From NCBI RefSeq assembly GCF_000196015.1, contig NC_007974.2:1116001-1180000 (forward strand): DNA of 64,000 nucleotides, given 5' to 3'. Shown here one piece after another: positions 15,919-25,451 of this stretch. A program made the translations under genes and the position numbers. The notes under the pieces are model-generated. The model did not search any database. It saw nothing but the letters and a program-made list of their open reading frames with translations, and had not been told where the DNA came from. The stretch comes from Cupriavidus metallidurans CH34 (GTDB taxonomy: Bacteria; Pseudomonadota; Gammaproteobacteria; Burkholderiales; Burkholderiaceae). Numbering within the stretch: position 1 is the stretch's first letter; each line of letters begins with the position of its first letter.

Positions 15919-18449
15919 TGCGCGCCTCCCGTGAACCAGTTGTAGTACGGATTGCCCGGATCCTCGCGCATCACCTGCGTGATATCGCGCAGCCATTGCT
16001 GGCGGTCGCCCCGGTATGCATCGAGCCCGGCGCGATAGAACAGATGCAGGTTGGCCCGCTCGCGCCGGATGGCGACTTGCAGTGCGTCGTCCGCGCCTTG
16101 CAGTTGCGGCTCGGACGAGAGATTCAGCAACTCCTCCAGCACGGGCGGGAACGACTGCTTGCGCACCCAGCCCGAGTATTCGATGCGCGGACGGTCGTCT
16201 GTAACGGCGGGCGCGTCGCTGGCAAACCAGTCGAGGCCGGTGCGGTCGGTCACGTAGGTGGCCAGCAAGGCGGCGGGCGATGCCACGCCGACGGACCGCA
16301 GCGCGGCGCTGACCCCGGCATCGGCGAAACGCGACTGAATACGCGCCACGTCAAGCGTGACCGGCTGCAATGATCCAACCAACAGCATCTCGTGCAGTTC
16401 GGTGGTCCAGAGCGTGGCGTGCGGAAACACATCGAGGAAGCTACGCACCAGCGAGCGGGTGTCCTCGGGATTCTGCGTCGGCAGGGGCAGCCATTGCGCC
16501 ACAATGCCGCCCGTCTCCAGACGCTGCGCGGCGAGACGATAGAAATCGCGCGAATACAGGTTCACGACACCGCTGGCCGACGGCGGCGGCGGTTCCAGCG
16601 TGATCAGGTCGTAACGCTGGGCGCTTTGCAGCAGCTCGCGCCGACCGTCGCGCAAGCGGATGTCGACGCGCTTGTCGCCAGTCACGCCGTAGTTACCCTG
16701 GAAGTTCGGCGCGGCACGCACCACGGCGGGCAGCAACTCGGCCACTACCCGATGCTCGAGCCCCGGATACTGCAGCAGCGCGCCTGCGGTAATACCGGTC
16801 CCAAGGCCGATCACCAGGGTGGAGCGCGGTGCGCCGTTGTGGATCAGCAGGGGCAGCAGCGCCTGCAGCCGCATATAGCGCAGCGACGTCATCGTATCGC
16901 CGGAATTCGATACGCCCTGAATATAGAGCCGCCGGAACGGTTGACGGGCCTTGCCCTGCTCGACCACGGCTACCGTGGCGCCGCGGCTTTCCTCGTAGAA
17001 AACAAGTTCACCGCCGCGCGTCTGCGCCAGCAATGCGGCAAGCCGATCGGCCGGCGTCACCACGGCCACGATCAAGGTCACCACGGCCAGCAACGGCACG
17101 GCCACCCGTGCGAAGCGGTGCACGCCGGTGCCGAATGCGGTAGCCAGCAGCGCCACGACGCCGCTCGCCACGGCCAGCACGCCGAGCGTATGGACCACGC
17201 CGATCCACGGCACCAGCACGAAGCCGGCCAGCACCGAGCCAGCAATACCGCCCAGCGTATTCACTGCAAGCACGGCGCCGAGCCCTGAACCGGGGCGCGA
17301 GACATCGACGGAGAGTCGCACGACATACGGAAACGCCGCGCCAAGCAGCACCGTCGGCACGAACACAATACAAAATGCCGCCATGCCAAAGCTCGCGCAC
17401 ATGGCGGCAAGCTGGCTGCCGGTGGCGCCGAGCACGCGTTGTGACACCACGGACTGGGCGGCCGGGAGCCATTCACCCAGCCATGCGAATTCGACCAGAC
17501 CCGCCAGCCCCGCGCCGACAACCAGCGCCGCGAACACACCCCAAGGGTCCCTGGCTCGATCGACCTTGCGTGCCACCAGCGCACTGCCAAGCATGAGGCC
17601 CGCCAGATACGTGGCAAGCATCACCGCGAACGCGAATGCGCGCGTGCTCAGGAACTGGACAATGGCTTGCGACCAGACCACCTCGTAGCCAAGCGCGATA
17701 CCGCCGGCCAAGGCATAAAGCGTGAGCGCCAGTGTGCGCTGCCCAGTCCTTGGCGTTGCCTCGACTTGCGCCTGTGGCACGGTCTGGGTGGTCGCTTTGG
17801 GGGCGCGGCGGACCATCCAGTACGCGCCGAGTGCGGCCAGCAGGTTCAGCGCGGCTGCCGCGCAGGCGCTACCCGTGACGCCGAACGCAGGAATCCACAC
17901 AAACCCCGCGAGCAGCGTGCCCGCAATGGCACCGGCCGTGTTGGCCGCGTAGAACCGGCCGCCGTGGCCACCGAGTTCGTGCTCGGCGGGCGTCACCGCC
18001 CGGAGCAGCGCCGGCAGCGTGCCGCCCATTGCGACCGCGGGCAGGCCGACCAGCAGCACCGGAAGCGCCCACGCCACGGCCCCCGCGCGCAACTGCAGCC
18101 ATGCGAACGGCGCCGCCGCATGAGCCAGCGCCAGCGTCGCGCCAATGCCCAGCAAGGCAATGGCGACTTCGAGCCAGAGGTATAGCCGCCAGGCGGAGGT
18201 ACTGCGATCGGCGTGACGGCCAACCAGCCAGCCGCCAAGCGCCAGGCCCGCGAAGAACGCGCTGACACCGGTGGTCACCGCCTGCACCTCGACGCCGACC
18301 ACCAGCGAAAGCTGCTTGATCCACAGCACCTGATAAACCAGGCCCGCGGCGCCGGACAGGATCAGCAGCAACGCGGGCCATCGCCATGCGGTCGACCGCG
18401 GCACGGCTGCAGGCTCGGATGCTTGGGCTGGCCGCCGTTTCGCACGCAT
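15915..18449 (-). CDS. Membrane-fused spermidine-synthase-like protein
   Basis: The N-terminal ~470 residues form many hydrophobic segments resembling an MFS-like transporter (LLILSGAAGLVYQVLWIKQL is the typical opening of this family, with ~13 helices). The C-terminal ~300 residues resemble spermidine synthase: VIGLGTGITAGALL is the nucleotide-binding glycine loop, and ITLEPPPPSASGVVNLYSRDFY replaces the usual catalytic Asp region. Known proteins with this layout are widespread, and real aminopropyltransferase activity is unproven for them. The ATG at 18449 (MRAKRRPAQ) is chosen; the frame extends to a TTG at 18587, adding a Asn/Thr-rich stretch without a ribosome-binding site. It ends overlapping moxR. 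Confidence 0.82.
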   Translation of the reverse strand: MRAKRRPAQASEPAAVPRSTAWRWPALLLILSGAAGLVYQVLWIKQLSLVVGVEVQAVTTGVSAFFAGLALGGWLVGRHADRSTSAWRLYLWLEVAIALLGIGATLALAHAAAPFAWLQLRAGAVAWALPVLLVGLPAVAMGGTLPALLRAVTPAEHELGGHGGRFYAANTAGAIAGTLLAGFVWIPAFGVTGSACAAAALNLLAALGAYWMVRRAPKATTQTVPQAQVEATPRTGQRTLALTLYALAGGIALGYEVVWSQAIVQFLSTRAFAFAVMLATYLAGLMLGSALVARKVDRARDPWGVFAALVVGAGLAGLVEFAWLGEWLPAAQSVVSQRVLGATGSQLAAMCASFGMAAFCIVFVPTVLLGAAFPYVVRLSVDVSRPGSGLGAVLAVNTLGGIAGSVLAGFVLVPWIGVVHTLGVLAVASGVVALLATAFGTGVHRFARVAVPLLAVVTLIVAVVTPADRLAALLAQTRGGELVFYEESRGATVAVVEQGKARQPFRRLYIQGVSNSGDTMTSLRYMRLQALLPLLIHNGAPRSTLVIGLGTGITAGALLQYPGLEHRVVAELLPAVVRAAPNFQGNYGVTGDKRVDIRLRDGRRELLQSAQRYDLITLEPPPPSASGVVNLYSRDFYRLAAQRLETGGIVAQWLPLPTQNPEDTRSLVRSFLDVFPHATLWTTELHEMLLVGSLQPVTLDVARIQSRFADAGVSAALRSVGVASPAALLATYVTDRTGLDWFASDAPAVTDDRPRIEYSGWVRKQSFPPVLEELLNLSSEPQLQGADDALQVAIRRERANLHLFYRAGLDAYRGDRQQWLRDITQVMREDPGNPYYNWFTGGAQ

Positions 18450-18588
18450 CCCCTGCCCCAGCTTACGGTCGGCTGCCGTCACGTTTCTTGCCGCGCTTGT
18501 TGCCTGTGAAGTCTGCCAATCGAGGGCTCCGCTATTGTTGGTGTTGTGGTTTGTATTGTTCCGTCCGCGCTGGCAAGGCAACCCCAAG

Positions 18589-18624
18589 GGTCAACTGAAG
18601 TGTCAACTGAAGGGTCAACGGAGG
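18589..18624. repeat. Three tandem 12-bp repeats
   Basis: GGTCAACTGAAG, TGTCAACTGAAG and GGTCAACGGAGG lie head to tail in the gap between the HAD lipoprotein gene and the spermidine-synthase-like gene. They form the third 12-bp array of the window. Confidence 0.85.
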
Positions 18625-18644
18625 GGGCAGCCTGAAGGGGCATC

Positions 18645-19721
<1,077 letters not shown>

Positions 19722-19784
19722 CAGGTTCTCTCCGGTTCAGTGCGTCTCTTGTATGTCTGCTTTGCGGCTTGCCGCTTCGATGCG

Positions 19785-21011
19785 TTATTTCTGCACGTTC
19801 TGCTGCCCGCCCGCGGCCATTGCCACGGCTGGCTGCTTGCGAACTTCTGCCCAACGGGCGTCATCCATCACGAGCCGGAAGCCTAGGTGCGACATGCTGG
19901 TGTACGGGTCGGTACCGCGCCGGGCACTCGGGCGGTAGCTGAGGCAGAAGTCCTCGTTGCAGAGGAACGAGCCACCGCGCGTGACCCGCTTGGGCGCCGA
20001 CACCGGCACGCCAGGTTCGGTCGGGTCCCACGAATCGGCCGGGCCGGTCGGATTCTGCAGCACTGCCGCCACCGTGGCTTCGCGGCGGAACTGGTCCGCG
20101 CGATACCAGTCGGCCACCCACTGCCAGGCGTTGCCGGTCATGTCATAGAGCCCATAGCCATTGCCCGGGAACGTGCCGACAGCACTGGTGCCAGCCGCGC
20201 CGCCCGCCTTGGCGCTGACCACCGGGAACGGCTGCACCTGCTGGCCCTGCCAGACATTCGCCATCTGCCGGCCATCCGGCGCGAACTTGTCACCCCAGGC
20301 GTAGGTGGCCTGCTCCAGGCCGCCACGGGCGGCAAACTCCCACTCGGCCTCGGTGGGCAGACGCTTGCCGGCCCACTTGGCGTACGCCTGCGCGTCTTCA
20401 TACGAGACCTGCACGACGGGATGATTGTCCTTGCCTTCGATGGAACTGCCCGGGCCGGTCGGGTGACGCCAGTCCGCGCCAGGTACGAAGCGCCACCAGC
20501 GCCAGTATTCGCGCAGCGGCACCGGGCTGTTGGTGCCGACGAACACCATCCCGCCCGCGACCATCGCACTGTCAGGCGGGCGTGGCGTGCCGGCCGGAAG
20601 CTGAACCCTCAGCGTCTCCCAGTCCGGCTTGCGCTCCGCCGTGGTCAGGTAGCCCGTGGCCTCGACGAACTTGCGGAAGTCGGCATTGGTGACGTGGTGC
20701 TGATCCATCCAAAAGGCCTTGACCTGTACCTTGTGTGCCGGGCGCTCGTTGGCCTGGGACATCTTGTGGTCACTACCCATCAGGAATTCGCCGCCCGGGA
20801 CATGCACCATGCCGGCCGGGCCGCTGACGCCGTCGCCCGCGCGAATCGACGCGGGGTCCACGCCCTGCCCATTGTGCCGGCTATACCAGACCGTGCCGGC
20901 TGCGCCCGCCCCGGCCATCCCTACGACCAATGTGCCCAGCCACATGCGCCGCCGCCACGATGACGGCGCCGCGCTCGCGGCCGCCGCTCTTTCCTGCTGT
21001 TTACGTGCCAT
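19785..21011 (-). CDS. Formylglycine-generating enzyme (sulfatase-modifying factor) homologue
   Basis: This 408-residue protein has an N-terminal membrane segment (WLGTLVVGMAGAGAAGTVW) and an FGE-sulfatase domain: MVHVPGGEFLMGSDHK, PAHKVQVKAFWMDQHHVTNADF, RLPTEAEWEFAARGG, NGYGLYDMTGNAWQWVADWY and RGGSFLCNEDFCLSYRPSARRG. Cys351 and Cys356 match the copper-binding pair of active formylglycine-generating enzymes, which convert a sulfatase Cys to formylglycine, so catalysis is plausible. No sulfatase gene is seen in the window. The ATG at 21011 has AAGGAA in place; the longer frame to 21314 runs into the BatD gene. Together with the HAD lipoprotein it forms a unit inside the MoxR/Bat gene train. 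Confidence 0.88.
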   Translation of the reverse strand: MARKQQERAAAASAAPSSWRRRMWLGTLVVGMAGAGAAGTVWYSRHNGQGVDPASIRAGDGVSGPAGMVHVPGGEFLMGSDHKMSQANERPAHKVQVKAFWMDQHHVTNADFRKFVEATGYLTTAERKPDWETLRVQLPAGTPRPPDSAMVAGGMVFVGTNSPVPLREYWRWWRFVPGADWRHPTGPGSSIEGKDNHPVVQVSYEDAQAYAKWAGKRLPTEAEWEFAARGGLEQATYAWGDKFAPDGRQMANVWQGQQVQPFPVVSAKAGGAAGTSAVGTFPGNGYGLYDMTGNAWQWVADWYRADQFRREATVAAVLQNPTGPADSWDPTEPGVPVSAPKRVTRGGSFLCNEDFCLSYRPSARRGTDPYTSMSHLGFRLVMDDARWAEVRKQPAVAMAAGGQQNVQK

Positions 21012-21087
21012 CAGTGTTCCTTGCCCGGTGCAATCCTGAACTCGGGCAGTATGAGCATCCTGGCTCGGCGAAGGAATGCAATATTTT

Positions 21088-21115
21088 ATTGACTGATCTG
21101 AATGATTTTTTACAA
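21088..21115 (-). promoter_or_regulatory. Putative promoter of the FGE-HAD segment
   Basis: In the 128-bp AT-rich gap after the BatD gene, the minus strand reads TTGTAA (21115-21110), 16 bases, then TCAATA (21093-21088). This is the only sizeable gap with promoter-like sequence inside the gene train. The match to sigma-70 boxes is moderate. Confidence 0.35.
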
Positions 21116-21139
21116 GATTCTTAATAGCGCTCAGACCGG

Positions 21140-22231
21140 TTATGGGTTGAGCGGTGGCAGCGGGCCACGCAACTCGCGCCAGGCGGCCTTCCAGGCCTTC
21201 CGTTGCGTATGCCACCAGGCCGGCATCCGCCTGCGCAGCCCGAACGCCGCCAGGGCGATCACGGCCAGCCCCACCAATCCAGCGAAGACCCTGCCGTCGA
21301 GCCAGGCCGGCCACCAGTCCTCCCCACTGAACGGGTCGCCGGTCGGCGCAAGACCCAGGCCCGCCCCAGCTCGGCCCACTTCCACCGTAATGGCCGGGGC
21401 CACAGCCTCGGAAGGCTTGCCGCTGGCGGGGTCATACCATTTCACGGTCACCGCCGGCAGCGTGTGAGTGCCGCTGGACTCGAACACATAGGTCACGCGC
21501 TCCACGCGCCGCCCGCCCGGGGTCTCGCCGGCACCGGCCACGCCATCGGATAGCTTCGGATCCGCCCTGAACAGCTTCACCCCGCCTGGCGCCTCGAGCA
21601 CGGGCGGCTGGATCATCATGGCCGGCGCATTGGGCGCGACGATCGTGATCGTCCGGACCACGGCATCGCCTGCGCGCAGGTGAGCATCCTTGCCCGTGAC
21701 CGGGCGATCGAACTGTTGCGTGATCTGGAGCGGTCCGGCCGGAAGCGTGCCGACATTTGCCTGCACGCCGGATGCCGCGCCCGGCGCACCACTTCCAACC
21801 TGCCCGCCGGCATGAATCACCGTGGGTGGCAACGTGACGCTGCCGGAGAGCGGCTTGCCGTCGCCACCCGCATAGGTAAACGGGATCTCCGGCTGCGGCA
21901 GCGTGAAATCGCCGGCGCTTTGCGGAGTCAGTACATAGGTCTTGGTGATCGCCGCATAGCTGACGCCGCCCACCGTCTCGGTCGAGTTGACGGCGCGATC
22001 GTCGGGCATCGTGATCACGGCGCCAGCCACCTGAAGCGTCGGGAACACCGGCGCCGACATGAAGAAGTTCGGCGCCAGGATCGTCACCGAAATCTGGACG
22101 GACTGCCCAACCACGGCGGGACGCTGGGCACCGTTGCCGCCAACCTCGACGCGAACGATCGGCGCCGGCTCGGCCGCATGGGCCAGTGCCGCCATACAGA
22201 ACGCGATCAGGGAAAGCAGGCGCGCGATCAT
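21140..22231 (-). CDS. BatD-like membrane protein
   Basis: This 363-residue protein has a signal peptide (MIARLLSLIAFCMAALAHA), immunoglobulin-like beta repeats with VGQSVQISVTILAPN and FTLPQPEIPFTYAG typical of the BatD (oxygen tolerance) family, and one C-terminal membrane helix (VFAGLVGLAVIALAAFGL) followed by a basic tail. BatD proteins work with VWA proteins BatA and BatB at the inner membrane, facing the periplasm. Start ATG 22231 overlaps the preceding gene's stop and follows GGGG. Confidence 0.85.
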   Translation of the reverse strand: MIARLLSLIAFCMAALAHAAEPAPIVRVEVGGNGAQRPAVVGQSVQISVTILAPNFFMSAPVFPTLQVAGAVITMPDDRAVNSTETVGGVSYAAITKTYVLTPQSAGDFTLPQPEIPFTYAGGDGKPLSGSVTLPPTVIHAGGQVGSGAPGAASGVQANVGTLPAGPLQITQQFDRPVTGKDAHLRAGDAVVRTITIVAPNAPAMMIQPPVLEAPGGVKLFRADPKLSDGVAGAGETPGGRRVERVTYVFESSGTHTLPAVTVKWYDPASGKPSEAVAPAITVEVGRAGAGLGLAPTGDPFSGEDWWPAWLDGRVFAGLVGLAVIALAAFGLRRRMPAWWHTQRKAWKAAWRELRGPLPPLNP

Positions 22232-23823
22232 GGCTTCCCCTGTTGTCTCTGCAGCGCGAACTTGCGCGCCAGCAGTTCCGTTGGGGACGTCTGAATCGCG
22301 CGCATCCACATCTCCGCGTTTTGCTGCGCGAGGCCTTTCTGCATCTTGTCACCGCCGGGAGGGGGCGGTGGCGTCGAGGCGTCGTACTGGATCTGATCAG
22401 GCTTGATGTCTGGCGCCTCTTCGTCGTGCTTCTCGTTCTGCTTCTGGCGCTCGATCAACTCCTGCATCAGCGCCAGGTTCCGCTGCGCTGGCGCCCAGCC
22501 GGGCCGCTGCTGCAGTACCAGCCGGTACTGCGGGATGGCGTCCTGATACTTGCCCTGCTTCGCCAGCGCGTTACCCAGATTGAAATGCCCGTCCGGACTG
22601 CTGATGTGCTCGAACTCGCGCGCGGCCTCGGCAAACTTGCCTGCGCGGTACCACGACACGCCGCGCCACATCGGATCGTCGAATTGCGTCGCGGCCTCCG
22701 CGGACTTGCCCTGTTCGAACGCCCGCCGCCCCTGCTGGTCGTGCGTGAGCCAGAGATCGGCCATGCGCCATGCTCGCGGGGCGGTGGTGGATTGCGCCCG
22801 CAGATCGGCCTGCGGCGCAGCCAGCACCACGGCCGCGCCGATGCCGACGATCCAGCGGATCGTCCAGCCCTTGCGGAACCACAGCAGCGCCAGCAGCGCG
22901 ATCGGAATCGTCAGGGGCCAGCCCACGTCGTGCCAGCGCACCGTGTCGGGCGATGCGGCCTGTTCCACGTGCTGCCGCACATGGCGCTGCACCCACGCCA
23001 CGTCGGCATCGCCATCGGGGGTCAGCGTCGCAACGTCGATGTCCGCCGCACGCAGCGCGTGAAGCGTGGCTGAGTCCAGCCCCGGCGCGGTGCCATCGCG
23101 ACCGCGCAGCGGACCGCCATCCGCTGTCCCGATGGCCAACACCACTACTTGCGTCCGTGCCGAGCGGGCGTAGGCATGAAGCGGCTCGACCGCCGCAGGC
23201 TCCACGCCATCGGTCAGCAACAGGATCGTTCCGGGAACGGTCTCCTTCTTCAGCGCTGCGTCGATGGTCCGCACGGCCAGCACGGTGTCCTTGCCGGGCA
23301 CCGGCATGATGCGGGTCTGCAGCGCATCGGCGAACGTCTGCAGCAGCGTCGGGTCATCGGTCAGCGGCAGTACCAGATGGGTCGAGCCTGCATACGCATA
23401 GATTGCCGTGCGCCCGCCGTCGCGCCGGGCCAGCAATGCCTTGATCTTGAGTTTGGCTCGCTCGAGCCGGGTCGGGGTCACGTCGATGGCGTCCATCGTC
23501 GGCGACAGGTCGACGGCAATGACCAGCGGTGCCTTGTCTGACGGAAACGGCGGCCGTTCGCGCTCCCAGGTCGGCCCCGCCAGCGCGATGGCGCCCAATG
23601 CCAGCAGCAAGGCCGACAGATGTACCGGGCGCAGCGCGCGCTCGCGGGTCTCTCCAACCACCAGCGCATTGAGCAGATGGGGCGCGATGACACCCCGCCA
23701 GCGTCGGCGAATATCGCCACGGCGCCGCACGGCCCAGGGCAGCCAGATCGCCGCCAGCAGCACCAGCAGCCACCAGGGGCGCAGAAAATGGAATTCGGCC
23801 AGAGCCTCGAAGTACGCGCTCAT
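22228..23823 (-). CDS. BatB/BatC-like VWA and TPR membrane protein
   Basis: This 531-residue protein has two N-terminal membrane helices, a von Willebrand A domain with the MIDAS-like motif VIAVDLSPTMDAID and ILLLTDGV, two further membrane helices (around PLTIPIALLALLWF and WIVGIGAAVVLAAP), and a periplasmic or cytoplasmic TPR part (GVSWYRAGKFAEAAREFE, then HFNLGNALAKQGKYQDAIPQYRLVL). A Pro-rich tail contains TPPPPPGGDK. It fuses what are separate BatB and BatC proteins elsewhere. The ATG at 23823 overlaps the upstream VWA gene's stop by 4 bp. Confidence 0.88.
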   Translation of the reverse strand: MSAYFEALAEFHFLRPWWLLVLLAAIWLPWAVRRRGDIRRRWRGVIAPHLLNALVVGETRERALRPVHLSALLLALGAIALAGPTWERERPPFPSDKAPLVIAVDLSPTMDAIDVTPTRLERAKLKIKALLARRDGGRTAIYAYAGSTHLVLPLTDDPTLLQTFADALQTRIMPVPGKDTVLAVRTIDAALKKETVPGTILLLTDGVEPAAVEPLHAYARSARTQVVVLAIGTADGGPLRGRDGTAPGLDSATLHALRAADIDVATLTPDGDADVAWVQRHVRQHVEQAASPDTVRWHDVGWPLTIPIALLALLWFRKGWTIRWIVGIGAAVVLAAPQADLRAQSTTAPRAWRMADLWLTHDQQGRRAFEQGKSAEAATQFDDPMWRGVSWYRAGKFAEAAREFEHISSPDGHFNLGNALAKQGKYQDAIPQYRLVLQQRPGWAPAQRNLALMQELIERQKQNEKHDEEAPDIKPDQIQYDASTPPPPPGGDKMQKGLAQQNAEMWMRAIQTSPTELLARKFALQRQQGKP

Positions 23824-24824
23824 GCCGTCGATTCCAACGCAGCCGCCCGCGCCAGCCAGCGCGCGTAGAGCGCCATCGCCAACTGGTAGCACAGCATCAG
23901 CAACACGGCGGCGCCAAGCGGCCACATGAACAATTCGCGGCGCGGCTGCCAGGTCAGTGTCTTCTCCCTGTGCGGCGTGACGCGGTCCAGCGTGGCGTAG
24001 ATGGAGGCCAGGCTGGTTTGGTCAGCGCCAAAGAAGTACCGGCCGCCGGTGGTGCTGGCAATGTGCTTCAGCGCGTCCAGGTCGACCTTCTGCTCGCCGG
24101 TCGTGGCTGGGTCCCCGATGCCGACGGTATGGACCACCACGCCGCGCGTCTTCGCGATGTCGGCCGCCTGAGCCGGCGGCATCCGGCTGGCGGTGTCATT
24201 GCCGTCGGTCAGCAGAATCATCACCTTCTCCTGCGCGTGACTCTGGTCGAACATCTTGATACCGAGGCCGATGGCGTCACCGAGCGACGTACTGGCCCCG
24301 GCCATGCCGGGCACCATATCGGCCAGCAGTTCACGCACCAGTGCGTGGTCGAGCGTGAAAGGGGCCAGCGGATACGGGGCATCGCCAAATACGATCAGCC
24401 CGATGCGATCACCGGTCCTGCGCGCCACGAAATCCGCCACCACCTGCCGCACGGCATCGACACGCGGCTCCAGGACGCCCGACGGGGTCTTGAAGTCGCG
24501 CGTGTCCATCGACTGCGACAGATCGAGCGCCAGCAGCAGATCGCGCACGGGCTGGGTCCGTTGCAGCGGCGGCTCGAGGTACTGCGGACGGGCCAGCGCG
24601 ACGACTACCAGCCCCCATGCAATCGGCCCCAGCAGCAACTGGACGAGATTGCGCCGTGGCACGTGCGCCCCGAGCGCGGGCTTCAGGCCAGCGGCACTGG
24701 CCACCTCCCCGAAAAACGGCAAGCGGACCGACGCGCTTTCCTCGCGATATGGCGGCAGCCACCACCAGAGCAGCAACGGCAGCGGCAGGAGCGCGAACAG
24801 CCAGGGATACTCAAACGTGATCAT
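23820..24824 (-). CDS. BatA-like VWA membrane protein
   Basis: This 334-residue protein starts MITFEYPWLFALLPLPLLLWW, the usual first helix of BatA-type proteins, has a second helix near 75-95, a VWA domain with full MIDAS sequence LALDLSQSMDTRD and ILLTDGNDTASRMPP, and a C-terminal helix. VWA domains bind metal and mediate protein contacts in the periplasm. It overlaps the DUF4381 gene by 14 bp and the next VWA gene by 4 bp, so the genes are translationally linked. Confidence 0.9.
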   Translation of the reverse strand: MITFEYPWLFALLPLPLLLWWWLPPYREESASVRLPFFGEVASAAGLKPALGAHVPRRNLVQLLLGPIAWGLVVVALARPQYLEPPLQRTQPVRDLLLALDLSQSMDTRDFKTPSGVLEPRVDAVRQVVADFVARRTGDRIGLIVFGDAPYPLAPFTLDHALVRELLADMVPGMAGASTSLGDAIGLGIKMFDQSHAQEKVMILLTDGNDTASRMPPAQAADIAKTRGVVVHTVGIGDPATTGEQKVDLDALKHIASTTGGRYFFGADQTSLASIYATLDRVTPHREKTLTWQPRRELFMWPLGAAVLLMLCYQLAMALYARWLARAAALESTA

Positions 24825-25308
24825 CGTGCCCATCGTGCCGATAGCCAGCGATCCAGATCCGGCATGCGCCAAGGGTTGCCCGAAGCTGTGCCTCGGGCCA
24901 CTGGGCCAGGGTAGCCGCGCCGCGATACTCGGCATCGTCGATCAGCGCCGCGAGAGCCGGTACCGCATCGCCCGCGCCACCTGCATGGGTGTGCAGAAAA
25001 TCGCGCCACGCCGGGCCAGACAGGGCCGCCACGGCGTGCCGGGGCCACTGGACCAATGCCAGCCGCTTGAGCAGCTCGGCCAGCGACAAGAGCAGCGTGG
25101 CCTGTTCGGCGCTATCCGCCGTCTGCTGCAAGGCAGTCAATTCCCTGAGCGCCGCCCGGCGGAAACGATTGGCGTACCAGCGTCGCGCGGTCCTCCAGGC
25201 CAGCCAGAGCACCCCGGCAAGCAGCACGACGCCAACCATGGCCCAGCCCACCGTCTGCGGCATCCACGACGGCGGCGTTGGCGTGACGATATCGATCAGT
25301 TCGTTCAC
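24811..25308 (-). CDS. DUF4381-domain small membrane protein
   Basis: This 165-residue protein has one membrane helix (VGWAMVGVVLLAGVLWLAW) followed by a cytoplasmic helical part with ALRELTALQ, LLLSLAELLKRLAL and FLHTHAGG, the usual features of DUF4381. The family is known almost only from MoxR/VWA operons. The start is a GTG at 25308. It is the first gene of the minus-strand train, so the main promoter should lie in 25309-25451, though no clear boxes were identified there. Confidence 0.85.
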   Translation of the reverse strand: MNELIDIVTPTPPSWMPQTVGWAMVGVVLLAGVLWLAWRTARRWYANRFRRAALRELTALQQTADSAEQATLLLSLAELLKRLALVQWPRHAVAALSGPAWRDFLHTHAGGAGDAVPALAALIDDAEYRGAATLAQWPEAQLRATLGACRIWIAGYRHDGHDDHV

Positions 25309-25451
25309 GGCCCCACCCGTGTCATGCGAATGCTCCCTCTCGTGCGGATCGCCCGGAATTGGGGCAGGTTACGCTGAGTCGGGGGCTGACCGAAGTAAGA
25401 TTTTTCGAGCGCCGGGCTGAACGAAATCGACGAAGGCCGGGTTGCCGGCCA

